From: an uncultured Clostridia bacterium
GTDB lineage: Bacteria; Bacillota; Clostridia; Christensenellales; UBA1242
NCBI GenBank assembly: GCA_947626155.1
Contig: CANQRC010000017.1
Coordinates: 1-20,537, forward strand
Length of the DNA stretch: 20,537 nt
Direction: 5' to 3'
Below are positions 14,131-20,011 of the stretch, piece after piece. Both the position numbers and the translations under genes were made by a program. How positions within the stretch are numbered: the first letter of the stretch is position 1; every line of letters begins with the position of its first letter. The notes under the pieces are model-generated. The model was not told where the DNA came from. It saw only the letters and a list, made by a program, of their open reading frames with translations, and did not search any database.

Positions 14131-15479
14131 ACACTATGCTTGTCACTTTGCCTCAGCCCACCGGCTTTTGGGAAAGTATTTTAAACGCTTTTAAAGGAAT
14201 AAACGGCACATACATTTTGGCGGTGATTTTTATTGCGGTCTTGATAAGATTTGTCTTTGCGTTTGTTGATATAATAAATAAGAAAGTCAGCATGAAAAGC
14301 AACGAGATTAACGCCAAGATGAAGCCAGAACTTGACGCAATCAAACAAAAATATCAAAATGACCCAAACAAATTAAGGCAAAAGACCGACGAAGTTTACA
14401 AGAAATATCAGTTCAATGTTATGGGAAGTTGTTTTCCAATGCTGATTATGCTTGTGCTTCAAACGGTGGTGTTCCTGACGCTTTGGAACAGCCTGCAGAC
14501 AGTTTCAAATTACAACATTGCCTCCCAATACAATGACATGAAAAACATCTATGCAAATGTGCTTTATGTAAATGATAAGTTGGATCAGGCAATTTCAGAG
14601 TCGGAAGGATCAATTGTTGTTGACGAAAACAGCGTTATTGAGATTAAAATTGATGTTAATGAACAAAATCAAAAATGCATTGTCTATTCAGTGTTTACAA
14701 ATTCTGAAAATTTGAATGAAGCAACCCTAACAGATTCGTTTGTTTTCACAACTGATTGGACAAACCGAGACATCTTTGACCTTGTTTCAAAATATGTGCC
14801 ACCCGCTGAAGAGGAAGAGTTAGAGCCAGAAGAAAAAACCGAGGGCGACCAAGGCGCTGAGGAAGAAGAAAATCCTTATGTTGCCCCAGCGTTCGAAGAA
14901 AGCGCGTTTAGAGACAAAATTCAGGCGGAGGCAGAAAGACTTGTTAAAGAATATTATCTAAACACTCAAGAGGGATTTTTGTGGATTAAAAACATCTACA
15001 AGCCGGACGCTCCACAAAGCCCAATGTTCACCGAAAGTGAAATTAAAAGTTATTTGTCACACTACTACACGGCGGAAGAAAGCCAAGACGAAAGCAAATA
15101 TCAGTTTGAAGGCAAAATCTTCAACAAAGTCACAGCAGGAATTGATAGACAAGCTCTAGGAAATAACGGTTATTACATTCTCACAATTTTGGCGGTTATA
15201 TTCTCACTCTTCTCAATGTGGCTTTCAAATTTCATGATGAGAAGAAAGGACCAGCCAAAACAAAAACAACCAATTGCAATGTATATAATCATGCCACTCA
15301 TTTTTGGACTCTTCACTTTTATGTACACAAGTTTGTTCGCAATCTATTTGGTAGTTGGACAACTTGCATCAATTGCAACAACACCACTCACAACCTGGAT
15401 TGTTAAAAAGTGGACAACAAGTTCCAATAACAAGAAAAAGGAAAAGGATGTTGTCGAGGTTGATTACAGAAGAAAATAG
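14118..15479 (+). CDS. yidC: YidC/Oxa1 membrane protein insertase with a large extra-membrane insertion
   Basis: YidC inserts proteins into the membrane, alone or with SecYEG. Membrane helices lie at about 31-52 (with the conserved groove arginine, Arg44), 103-125, 351-372, 384-402 and 404-425; a basic cytoplasmic hairpin spans 54-100 and a basic tail ends the protein. The loop between helices 2 and 3 is about 225 residues, where Gram-positive YidC proteins have only a short segment. It contains an acidic tract (PPAEEEELEPEE, then more Glu up to 251), a GFLWIKNIYKPD block matching the normal FLW-D-P motif, and another 50 residues before GYYILTIL. No lipobox cysteine is present at the N-terminus, unlike many Gram-positive YidC. 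AAAAGGAG lies seven bases before the ATG. It is the last gene of the operon. Confidence 0.93.
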   Translation: MDFVNTMLVTLPQPTGFWESILNAFKGINGTYILAVIFIAVLIRFVFAFVDIINKKVSMKSNEINAKMKPELDAIKQKYQNDPNKLRQKTDEVYKKYQFNVMGSCFPMLIMLVLQTVVFLTLWNSLQTVSNYNIASQYNDMKNIYANVLYVNDKLDQAISESEGSIVVDENSVIEIKIDVNEQNQKCIVYSVFTNSENLNEATLTDSFVFTTDWTNRDIFDLVSKYVPPAEEEELEPEEKTEGDQGAEEEENPYVAPAFEESAFRDKIQAEAERLVKEYYLNTQEGFLWIKNIYKPDAPQSPMFTESEIKSYLSHYYTAEESQDESKYQFEGKIFNKVTAGIDRQALGNNGYYILTILAVIFSLFSMWLSNFMMRRKDQPKQKQPIAMYIIMPLIFGLFTFMYTSLFAIYLVVGQLASIATTPLTTWIVKKWTTSSNNKKKEKDVVEVDYRRK

Positions 15480-15495
15480 TTGAAAAAAGAAAAAG

Positions 15496-15517
15496 ACCAC
15501 AAGTTTGTGGTTTTTTT
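15496..15517 (+). terminator. Terminator of the rpmH-yidC operon
   Basis: ACCACA (15496-15501) pairs with TGTGGT (15506-15511) around a 4-base loop, followed by a T run, 17 bases after the yidC stop. Confidence 0.8.
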
Positions 15518-15591
15518 GTTGCAAAAATGATAAAAATCATTAAAATTTTGACATTTTTCTTAAATTTTTTGCAAAAAAAAGTAAAAAAATA

Positions 15592-15620
15592 AAAAAACAG
15601 CGCTTTTTGTGCTGTTTTTT
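15592..15620 (-). terminator. Terminator of the Spo0A-C-like operon
   Basis: CAGCGC (15598-15603) pairs with GTGCTG (15609-15614, one G-T pair) around five T, with A before and T after. Being symmetric it can stop both strands, but it sits 18 bases past the stop codon of the minus-strand regulator. Confidence 0.8.
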
Positions 15621-15637
15621 ATCAAAAAATTGATAAA

Positions 15638-16015
15638 TTAAGCCTCTTTATAAAGTCCAAGCAAATAATACTGCGCAACCAAGTGAATTAGTTCTCCAAC
15701 AGTAGGCTTGTCATCTATGGTATAAATTGAGCATTTATACATTGCATTTAACTCCGCAAATGACTTGTAACAGTAAGTATTCTCAATTGCGTGCCTCATG
15801 CAGCGCTCAACAGTGCCAACTTTTTCAAGTTTAAACTCAGATGCAATCTTTGGATACAGTTTTTTGCAGAGATTGTGCAGCAAACTTTCGTCCTCAATCA
15901 CAAATTCAACCGCTTTGCACAAATATTTGTAGCCGGTCATGTCACAACGAATGCCAATTCTTATAAAAGCCAATCTAACAACTTTTCTCATGTTTTGAAG
16001 TTCTTCATTACTCAT
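15638..16015 (-). CDS. Stand-alone Spo0A C-terminal-domain regulator
   Basis: The 125 residues match the DNA-binding domain of the sporulation master regulator Spo0A along nearly their whole length. Helical GYKYLCKAVEFVIEDESLL (28-46) is followed by LYPKIASEF (53-61), VGTVERCMRHAIENTY (66-81) with the conserved E-R-x-x-R-H-A-I-E recognition helix, and DDKPTVGELIHLVAQ (101-115). The phosphoacceptor receiver domain, normally the first 120 residues, is missing: this gene begins with its own AAGGAG and ATG, and only about 27 residues precede the domain. It is therefore not a full Spo0A but a Spo0A-C-like transcription factor, free of phosphorelay control or controlled another way. It is preceded by a 37-codon ORF 25 bases upstream. 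Target genes are unknown. Confidence 0.85.
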   Translation of the reverse strand: MSNEELQNMRKVVRLAFIRIGIRCDMTGYKYLCKAVEFVIEDESLLHNLCKKLYPKIASEFKLEKVGTVERCMRHAIENTYCYKSFAELNAMYKCSIYTIDDKPTVGELIHLVAQYYLLGLYKEA

Positions 16016-16040
16016 TTTTTACTCCTTTTTAATATTTTAA

Positions 16041-16154
16041 TCATAAATTTTCTGCAAACCAACGAAAAAATTCGTTATTTTCTATAGAATGTTTTTGAAT
16101 TCTTAAAAGTGTGTCATATCTTTTTTGTCTCGTCAACAATGCTAAACTATCCAT
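16041..16154 (-). CDS. 37-residue ORF upstream of the Spo0A-C-like gene
   Basis: ATG at 16154 is preceded by AAGGAG nine bases away; the frame ends with TGA at 16041. The protein starts MDSLALLTRQKRYDTLLRIQ and ends in an aromatic, acidic stretch (NNEFFRWFAENL). It is mildly basic in the middle, has no signal peptide or membrane helix and looks like an amphipathic helix. I do not recognise it. The 25-base gap to the regulator gene and the shared upstream promoter suggest one transcript. It could be a small partner or inhibitor of the regulator, or a translated leader that tunes its expression. Good ribosome-binding sites on both ORFs argue that it is translated. Confidence 0.55.
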   Translation of the reverse strand: MDSLALLTRQKRYDTLLRIQKHSIENNEFFRWFAENL

Positions 16155-16281
16155 TTTCTTTCTCTCCTTTTAATACCACTACTAATTTTGTCTGCATAAA
16201 AAATATGACACAGGGCTGCCAACTATAATATTGTATTTTTGAAATATCTTAAATCAGCAAAATGAATAACAGTCAAATTTG

Positions 16282-16301
16282 TTGTTTCAATCTTGAAACA
16301 A
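16282..16301. promoter_or_regulatory. Palindromic operator candidate at the Spo0A-C operon start site
   Basis: TTGTTTCAA, two bases, TTGAAACAA: a perfect inverted repeat with 9-bp arms. It begins five bases downstream of the -10 and covers the predicted transcription start near 16299, a classic position for a repressor. Because it would be at the very 5' end of the RNA it could also form a hairpin. The binding protein is unknown. Confidence 0.6.
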
Positions 16302-16305
16302 TAGT

Positions 16306-16334
16306 ATTATAGCACATAACTGACAAAATTCCAA
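16306..16334 (-). promoter_or_regulatory. Promoter of the micro-ORF/Spo0A-C operon
   Basis: On the minus strand, TTGGAA (16329-16334), a 17-base spacer and TATAAT (16306-16311) with TGC directly before it (extended -10). The leader would be about 145 bases. The rest of the 385-base gap 16155-16539 holds the palindrome, the 0A-box-like pair and the rubrerythrin terminator; I see no further gene. Confidence 0.65.
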
Positions 16335-16385
16335 ACAAAATTACAATATTTTTCAATTATTTACAAAATTATTTTAAACAAATGT

Positions 16386-16402
16386 AGTCGAAGAATGTCG
16401 AA
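16386..16402 (+). promoter_or_regulatory. Tandem 0A-box-like sites
   Basis: AGTCGAA (16386-16392), three bases, TGTCGAA (16396-16402). The second is an exact Spo0A box (TGTCGAA) and the first differs at one base. The ten-base start-to-start spacing is that of the tandem boxes bound by Spo0A dimers at the Bacillus subtilis abrB promoter. The pair lies about 95 bases upstream of the predicted start of the Spo0A-C-like operon. A single exact 7-mer is expected by chance a few times in a window this size; the pairing is what stands out. Confidence 0.4.
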
Positions 16403-16495
16403 AGAGGTTATTAAAACATAACTATATAAAAATAAGCTAAAATTTTAAGTTATTTTTAGCGCGTTAAGATAATTTTTAGGAATAAAAACGTAAAA

Positions 16496-16525
16496 TAAAA
16501 AAGATGGCGAACCGCGCCACCTTTT
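16496..16525 (-). terminator. Rubrerythrin terminator
   Basis: In the minus-strand RNA, GGUGGCG pairs with CGCCAUC (plus-strand arms 16503-16509 and 16515-16521), with one G-U pair, followed by six U. On the plus strand the same position is an A-C mismatch, so the hairpin works best for the minus-strand transcript. Confidence 0.8.
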
Positions 16526-16539
16526 ATTTATAAGATTTA

Positions 16540-17082
16540 TTAGAATTCTTCGTTGAAAATTTGGAAGTAAGATTTTGGATGATTGCAAACAGGGCAAACT
16601 TCTGGAGCGGCATCACCTACATATATATGTCCGCAGTTTCTGCAAATCCACATCTTCTTGCCGGACTTGTTGAATACCTTTTTCTCTTTAAGAAGCTGAG
16701 AAAGTTTCTTGTATCTTTCCTCGTGTCTCTTTTCAATTGCTGCCACAGCATCAAATTTGTAAGCAATTTCAGTAAAACCTTCCGCTCTTGCCTCTTCCGC
16801 CATTCTCTTATACATTTCAGTCCATTCGCCATGTTCGCCTGCGGCTGCATCAAGCAAGTTTTCTTCAGTTGTTGGAACTGCTCCACCATGCAAATACTTA
16901 AACCAAAGTTTTGCGTGTTCCTTTTCATTGTCTGCGGTTTCGGTGAATACTGCTGAGATTTGCTCATAACCATCTTTCTTTGCCTGAGAAGCATAATAAG
17001 TGTATTTATTTCTTGCTTGGCTTTCTCCAGCAAATGCTTCCAGTAAGTTCTTTTCTGTTTTTGTTCCCTTTAAACTTTTCAT
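16540..17082 (-). CDS. rbr: Rubrerythrin
   Basis: A cytoplasmic peroxide-reducing di-iron protein that protects anaerobes from oxidative stress. The 180 residues combine a four-helix domain (1-135) with a C-terminal rubredoxin domain. All expected di-iron ligands are visible: Glu20, Glu53, His56, Glu83, Glu86, Glu117 and His120. The rubredoxin iron is held by Cys147, Cys150, Cys163 and Cys166. GGAGG lies six bases before the ATG, after a consensus promoter. It is monocistronic, with its own terminator. Its presence beside parS is not part of the standard origin cluster and looks like a local insertion between yidC and parB. Confidence 0.97.
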   Translation of the reverse strand: MKSLKGTKTEKNLLEAFAGESQARNKYTYYASQAKKDGYEQISAVFTETADNEKEHAKLWFKYLHGGAVPTTEENLLDAAAGEHGEWTEMYKRMAEEARAEGFTEIAYKFDAVAAIEKRHEERYKKLSQLLKEKKVFNKSGKKMWICRNCGHIYVGDAAPEVCPVCNHPKSYFQIFNEEF

Positions 17083-17114
17083 TTTAAACCTCCGTATAAT
17101 TTAAAGTCATACAT

Positions 17115-17144
17115 ATTATAACTTATAAAATAATTAGTTGTCAA
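17115..17144 (-). promoter_or_regulatory. Rubrerythrin promoter
   Basis: On the minus strand, TTGACA (17139-17144), an 18-base spacer and TATAAT (17115-17120), both hexamers perfect. No clear PerR-type operator was recognised. The gap 17083-17448 holds this promoter, three parS sites and the parB terminator; no gene is supported there. Confidence 0.75.
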
Positions 17145-17261
17145 TCTATATTTCAAACTTAAATTCTTTGTTTTTTTGTATATATTTAGTGTCCAAAAGC
17201 CCCTTTTTACCGCACTTTTTGGTGTTTTTTGCGACAAATTGATGCAACAAACTTTTAAAAT

Positions 17262-17277
17262 TGTTTCACGTGAAACA
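17262..17277. promoter_or_regulatory. parS site 1
   Basis: TGTTTCACGTGAAACA, an exact match to the ParB-binding palindrome of Bacillota. The inverted repeat extends to 26 bp (17257-17282) through flanking A/T. Confidence 0.95.
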
Positions 17278-17310
17278 ATTTTCTTCATTATACTTGGAAT
17301 TCTAAAAGAA

Positions 17311-17326
17311 TGTTTCACGTGAAACA
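17311..17326. promoter_or_regulatory. parS site 2
   Basis: A second exact TGTTTCACGTGAAACA, 49 bp from the first. Confidence 0.95.
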
Positions 17327-17357
17327 TTTTGTTTTTCCAGTTAGTTTTTTACAGGAA

Positions 17358-17373
17358 TGTTTCACGTGAAACA
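17358..17373. promoter_or_regulatory. parS site 3
   Basis: A third exact copy, 47 bp from the second. Its inverted repeat extends to a perfect 28 bp (17352-17379, outer arms CAGGAA/TTCCTG), the longest of the three. Confidence 0.95.
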
Positions 17374-17421
17374 TTCCTGAATGAGACGACTTTTTATTGA
17401 TTTGTTCGTTTATTTTAGAAT

Positions 17422-17446
17422 AAAAAAAGAATGTTTTTCAACATTC
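17422..17446 (-). terminator. Terminator of the mnmG-rsmG-parA-parB direction
   Basis: The minus-strand RNA forms GAAUGUU/AACAUUC (arms 17440-17446 and 17429-17435) with a 4-base loop, then seven U, just after the parB stop at 17449. The arms resemble a parS half-site with flanks. Confidence 0.75.
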
Positions 17447-17448
17447 CT

Positions 17449-18378
17449 TTATTGTTTGTTTCTTCTATTGAAGTTTTGCAGGTCTTGAAGTGTCATTTCT
17501 CGCTTATGAATTAAATCAAGTATTTCAGATATTCTGTCCAAATCATCTCTGTTGTAGTAATCAATATATATTCTTCCTTTATTGTCATTTCCAATTGCTG
17601 TTACTTTTGTAGCAAAAGTTTTTTGCATTCTATTTATCAGTTCTCTTAGCTCAAGTGATTGTTCTTCTTTTACAACAATTTTCTTTGGAGGATTTTGCCA
17701 ATTCTTAACCGCTTTTTCCAAATCTCTAACGCTGAGGTTTTTATTCACTGCCATTTGGGCGTATTTAACTTGTTCTTTTGGGTCTTCAATCACAACCAAT
17801 GTCCTTGCATGACCGGATGAAAGTTTTCCACTTTCCACCATGTTTAAAACTTCTGGATAAAGTGACAAAAGCCTTAAAGTGTTTGCAATGTTAGAACGGC
17901 TCTTTCCAATTCTCTCAGCAACAACTTCCTGAGTGAGGTTGTATTCATCCATAAGTTGTTTAATTGCCCTTGCTGCTTCAATTGGATTGAGGTCTTCCCT
18001 TTGTAAATTTTCAATTATGCTTATCTCTTTAATCTGCTTTTCAGTATAATTCTTAATAACTGCAGGAACTGTTTTAAGACCACAAAGTTTTGCCGCTCTC
18101 CATCTTCTTTCGCCGGCAATTATCATGTATTCGCCGTTAGGTTGTTTATTCAAAACAATTGGCTGAACAATGCCATGCACTTTTATAGAAGAGGCAAGTT
18201 CATTCAATGCTTCTTGGTCAAAGTTCTTTCTTGGCTGATTTGGGTTAGCTTTAATTTTGTCTGTTTCAACTTCCAAAACGCCAGAAGTTTCTTTTTTGGT
18301 AGTTATATTTTCATAACTATTATCTTCATACTCGCCAAACAAAGCGTTTAGCCCTCTGCCCAATCCTTTATTAATCAT
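17449..18378 (-). CDS. parB: Chromosome partitioning protein ParB (Spo0J family)
   Basis: ParB binds parS, loads as a CTP-dependent clamp, spreads, recruits condensin and stimulates ParA. The 309 residues are typical. The ParA-activating N-terminal peptide NKGLGRGLNALFG (3-15), the CTP-binding GERRWRA (89-95), ENLQREDLNP (123-132) and the helix-turn-helix LTQEVVAERIGKSRSNIANT (148-167) are all visible, followed by a C-terminal dimerisation domain. AGGAGG lies eight bases before the ATG, inside parA; the two genes overlap by 8 bases. Three parS sites lie just past its 3' end. It is a chromosomal ParB rather than Noc, judged by the N-terminal peptide and its parS partner. Confidence 0.97.
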   Translation of the reverse strand: MINKGLGRGLNALFGEYEDNSYENITTKKETSGVLEVETDKIKANPNQPRKNFDQEALNELASSIKVHGIVQPIVLNKQPNGEYMIIAGERRWRAAKLCGLKTVPAVIKNYTEKQIKEISIIENLQREDLNPIEAARAIKQLMDEYNLTQEVVAERIGKSRSNIANTLRLLSLYPEVLNMVESGKLSSGHARTLVVIEDPKEQVKYAQMAVNKNLSVRDLEKAVKNWQNPPKKIVVKEEQSLELRELINRMQKTFATKVTAIGNDNKGRIYIDYYNRDDLDRISEILDLIHKREMTLQDLQNFNRRNKQ

Positions 18379-19198
18379 TTTCGTTTCCTCCTGTAAATTT
18401 TATTTTTCTTACTCTTGAAATCTTCTTAAAGTTTGTGTTGTTTCTCTTCATAATTTCTTCAGCAAGGCTCAAATACGCCTCCGCGCCTTTGGAGTTTGCG
18501 TCATAAAGCGCCACAGGAAGCCCGTGACTTGGAGCCTCGGCCAAGCGAATGTTCCTTGGAATTGTGGTCAAATAAACTTTAGTATTGAAGAATTTGATAA
18601 TTTCATTGCTGACCTGGTTTGAAAGGTTGTAGCGCTTGTCTTTCATGGTCATAACAACTCCCTCAATGTCAAGTTCTGGGTTAAGATGATATTTTATCAA
18701 CCTAATTGTGTTCATGAGTTGCGTCAAGCCTTCAAGTGCGAAAAATTCACACTGAATTGGAATTAAAACGCTGTCAGCCGCGGTGAGCGCGTTGACTGTT
18801 ATAAGCCCCAAAGATGGCGGACAATCTATTAAAATGAAGTCATATTGGTCTTTTATCTCGTCCAAAATGCGTTTTATGACCCTTTCTCGTTGAGGAATTT
18901 GAATAAGTTCCACTTCCGCTCCAGCCAAATCAACCGTTGATGGAATGATAAAAAGATTATCTACAATGGTAGATTTTATCACTTCGTCATAGTTGCTTTC
19001 GCCGCCAATTAGGTCATAAATTGTCTTCAAATCCTTGTTTTTGGCAATTCCAACCGCACTTGTGGCGTTTCCTTGGGGGTCAATGTCCAAAATTAACACT
19101 TTTTTGTCCATCAAAGCCATGTAAGTTGCCACATTTATGCAGGTTGTGGTCTTTCCCACGCCGCCCTTCTGATTTGCAAATGCAATAATTTTTCCCAT
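18371..19198 (-). CDS. parA: Chromosome partitioning ATPase ParA (Soj family)
   Basis: A Walker-type ATPase that dimerises on DNA with ATP and drives origin segregation with ParB; in Bacillus subtilis its homologue Soj also acts on DnaA. The 275 residues have the deviant Walker A KGGVGKTT (11-18), DIDPQGNAT (38-46) and LIDCPPSLGL. It lacks the N-terminal helix-turn-helix of plasmid ParA, so it is the chromosomal type. AAGGA lies seven bases before the ATG. It has its own -10 after the rsmG terminator. Confidence 0.97.
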   Translation of the reverse strand: MGKIIAFANQKGGVGKTTTCINVATYMALMDKKVLILDIDPQGNATSAVGIAKNKDLKTIYDLIGGESNYDEVIKSTIVDNLFIIPSTVDLAGAEVELIQIPQRERVIKRILDEIKDQYDFILIDCPPSLGLITVNALTAADSVLIPIQCEFFALEGLTQLMNTIRLIKYHLNPELDIEGVVMTMKDKRYNLSNQVSNEIIKFFNTKVYLTTIPRNIRLAEAPSHGLPVALYDANSKGAEAYLSLAEEIMKRNNTNFKKISRVRKIKFTGGNEND

Positions 19199-19230
19199 AA
19201 ACTGTTCCTTAAAATTCTTTTTCCAATTGA

Positions 19231-19259
19231 ATTATACAATAAATAGTGAAAAAAATAAA
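19231..19259 (-). promoter_or_regulatory. parA-parB promoter
   Basis: On the minus strand, a perfect TATAAT (19231-19236) with a poor -35 (TTTATT, 19254-19259) at 17 bases, located between the rsmG terminator and parA. Confidence 0.5.
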
Positions 19260-19268
19260 GAAAATAAC

Positions 19269-19298
19269 AAAAAAAACGCAAAATCTTTGAATTTTGCG
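19269..19298 (-). terminator. rsmG terminator
   Basis: A perfect 8-bp stem in the minus-strand RNA (CGCAAAAU/AUUUUGCG, arms 19291-19298 and 19277-19284), 6-base loop, then a run of eight U. It separates mnmG-rsmG from parA-parB. Confidence 0.85.
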
Positions 19299-19315
19299 AG
19301 TTTTTATCAATTTTT

Positions 19316-20011
19316 TTATGAAATTGGATGCGTTTTTGGTTTGTTTTGTCCGCGGGGATAGGAAGGTGGAGTGTGTGCTATTTTGCAAATTATCAAAATC
19401 TTTCTGTCAATTTCACCTTCCAAAACAAAGGATTTTATATCTTCAACTTTTCCGCCTAAGACTTTAATGGCTTTTTGTGCGCAAGCAAGCTCTTCTTCAA
19501 GTCTTGCGGACTTATAAATAAGTGCAATTCCGCCCACTTTCACAAGTGGAAGAAGATATTCCACCAAAGTGTTCAGGCTTGCAACTGCCCTTGCAACCGC
19601 GACATCAAAACTTTCACGGTGATTTTTGCAAAAATCCTCGGCGCGGGAGTGAATGGCGTGAGTTTCCGCAAGTTTGAGAGATGAGATAACGTCTTCCAAA
19701 AACGAAACCCGCTTGTTCAGGCTGTCAACCATGGTCATTTTTAAGTCGGGTCTAACAATTTTTAAAGGAATGGCGGGAAAACCTGCGCCGCTGCCAACGT
19801 CAACCACACTAGCGGAATCAGGAATAAACTTTTCTGGCAAAGCGCTATCTAAAAAATGCTTGATTAAAACCTCATTTTCGTCAGTTATGGCGGTGAGATT
19901 CATGACTTTGTTTGTTTCAATAAGCATGGAAAAATACTTTTCAAACTGATTTTTTTGAAAATCGTCCACTTTTATGCCATATTTTTCGAAAGTTTGTTGA
20001 AGTTTTTTCAC
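19316..20011 (-). CDS. rsmG: 16S rRNA (guanine-527-N7)-methyltransferase
   Basis: RsmG (GidB) methylates N7 of G527 in 16S rRNA using S-adenosylmethionine. The 231 residues include MNLTAIT (37-43), KHFLDS (51-56), the SAM loop VDVGSGAGFP (70-79) and ARAVASL. The last 20 residues, after IDRKILIICKI, are rich in Pro and Lys and look like a poorly conserved tail. The start is GTG, overlapping the mnmG stop as GTGA (translational coupling), with AAGAGG about six bases upstream. It is in the usual mnmG-rsmG order. Confidence 0.96.
   Translation of the reverse strand: MKKLQQTFEKYGIKVDDFQKNQFEKYFSMLIETNKVMNLTAITDENEVLIKHFLDSALPEKFIPDSASVVDVGSGAGFPAIPLKIVRPDLKMTMVDSLNKRVSFLEDVISSLKLAETHAIHSRAEDFCKNHRESFDVAVARAVASLNTLVEYLLPLVKVGGIALIYKSARLEEELACAQKAIKVLGGKVEDIKSFVLEGEIDRKILIICKIAHTPPSYPRGQNKPKTHPIS

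Noticed and set aside
16150..16197. 16-codon ORF overlapping the micro-ORF start region
   Set aside because: It has no ribosome-binding site and overlaps the Shine-Dalgarno of the 37-codon ORF.
17079..17327. 82-codon minus-strand ORF beginning MFHVKHSF upstream of rubrerythrin
   Set aside because: Its first codons are the parS palindrome read as protein, it runs through a second parS site and the rubrerythrin promoter, and it has no ribosome-binding site.
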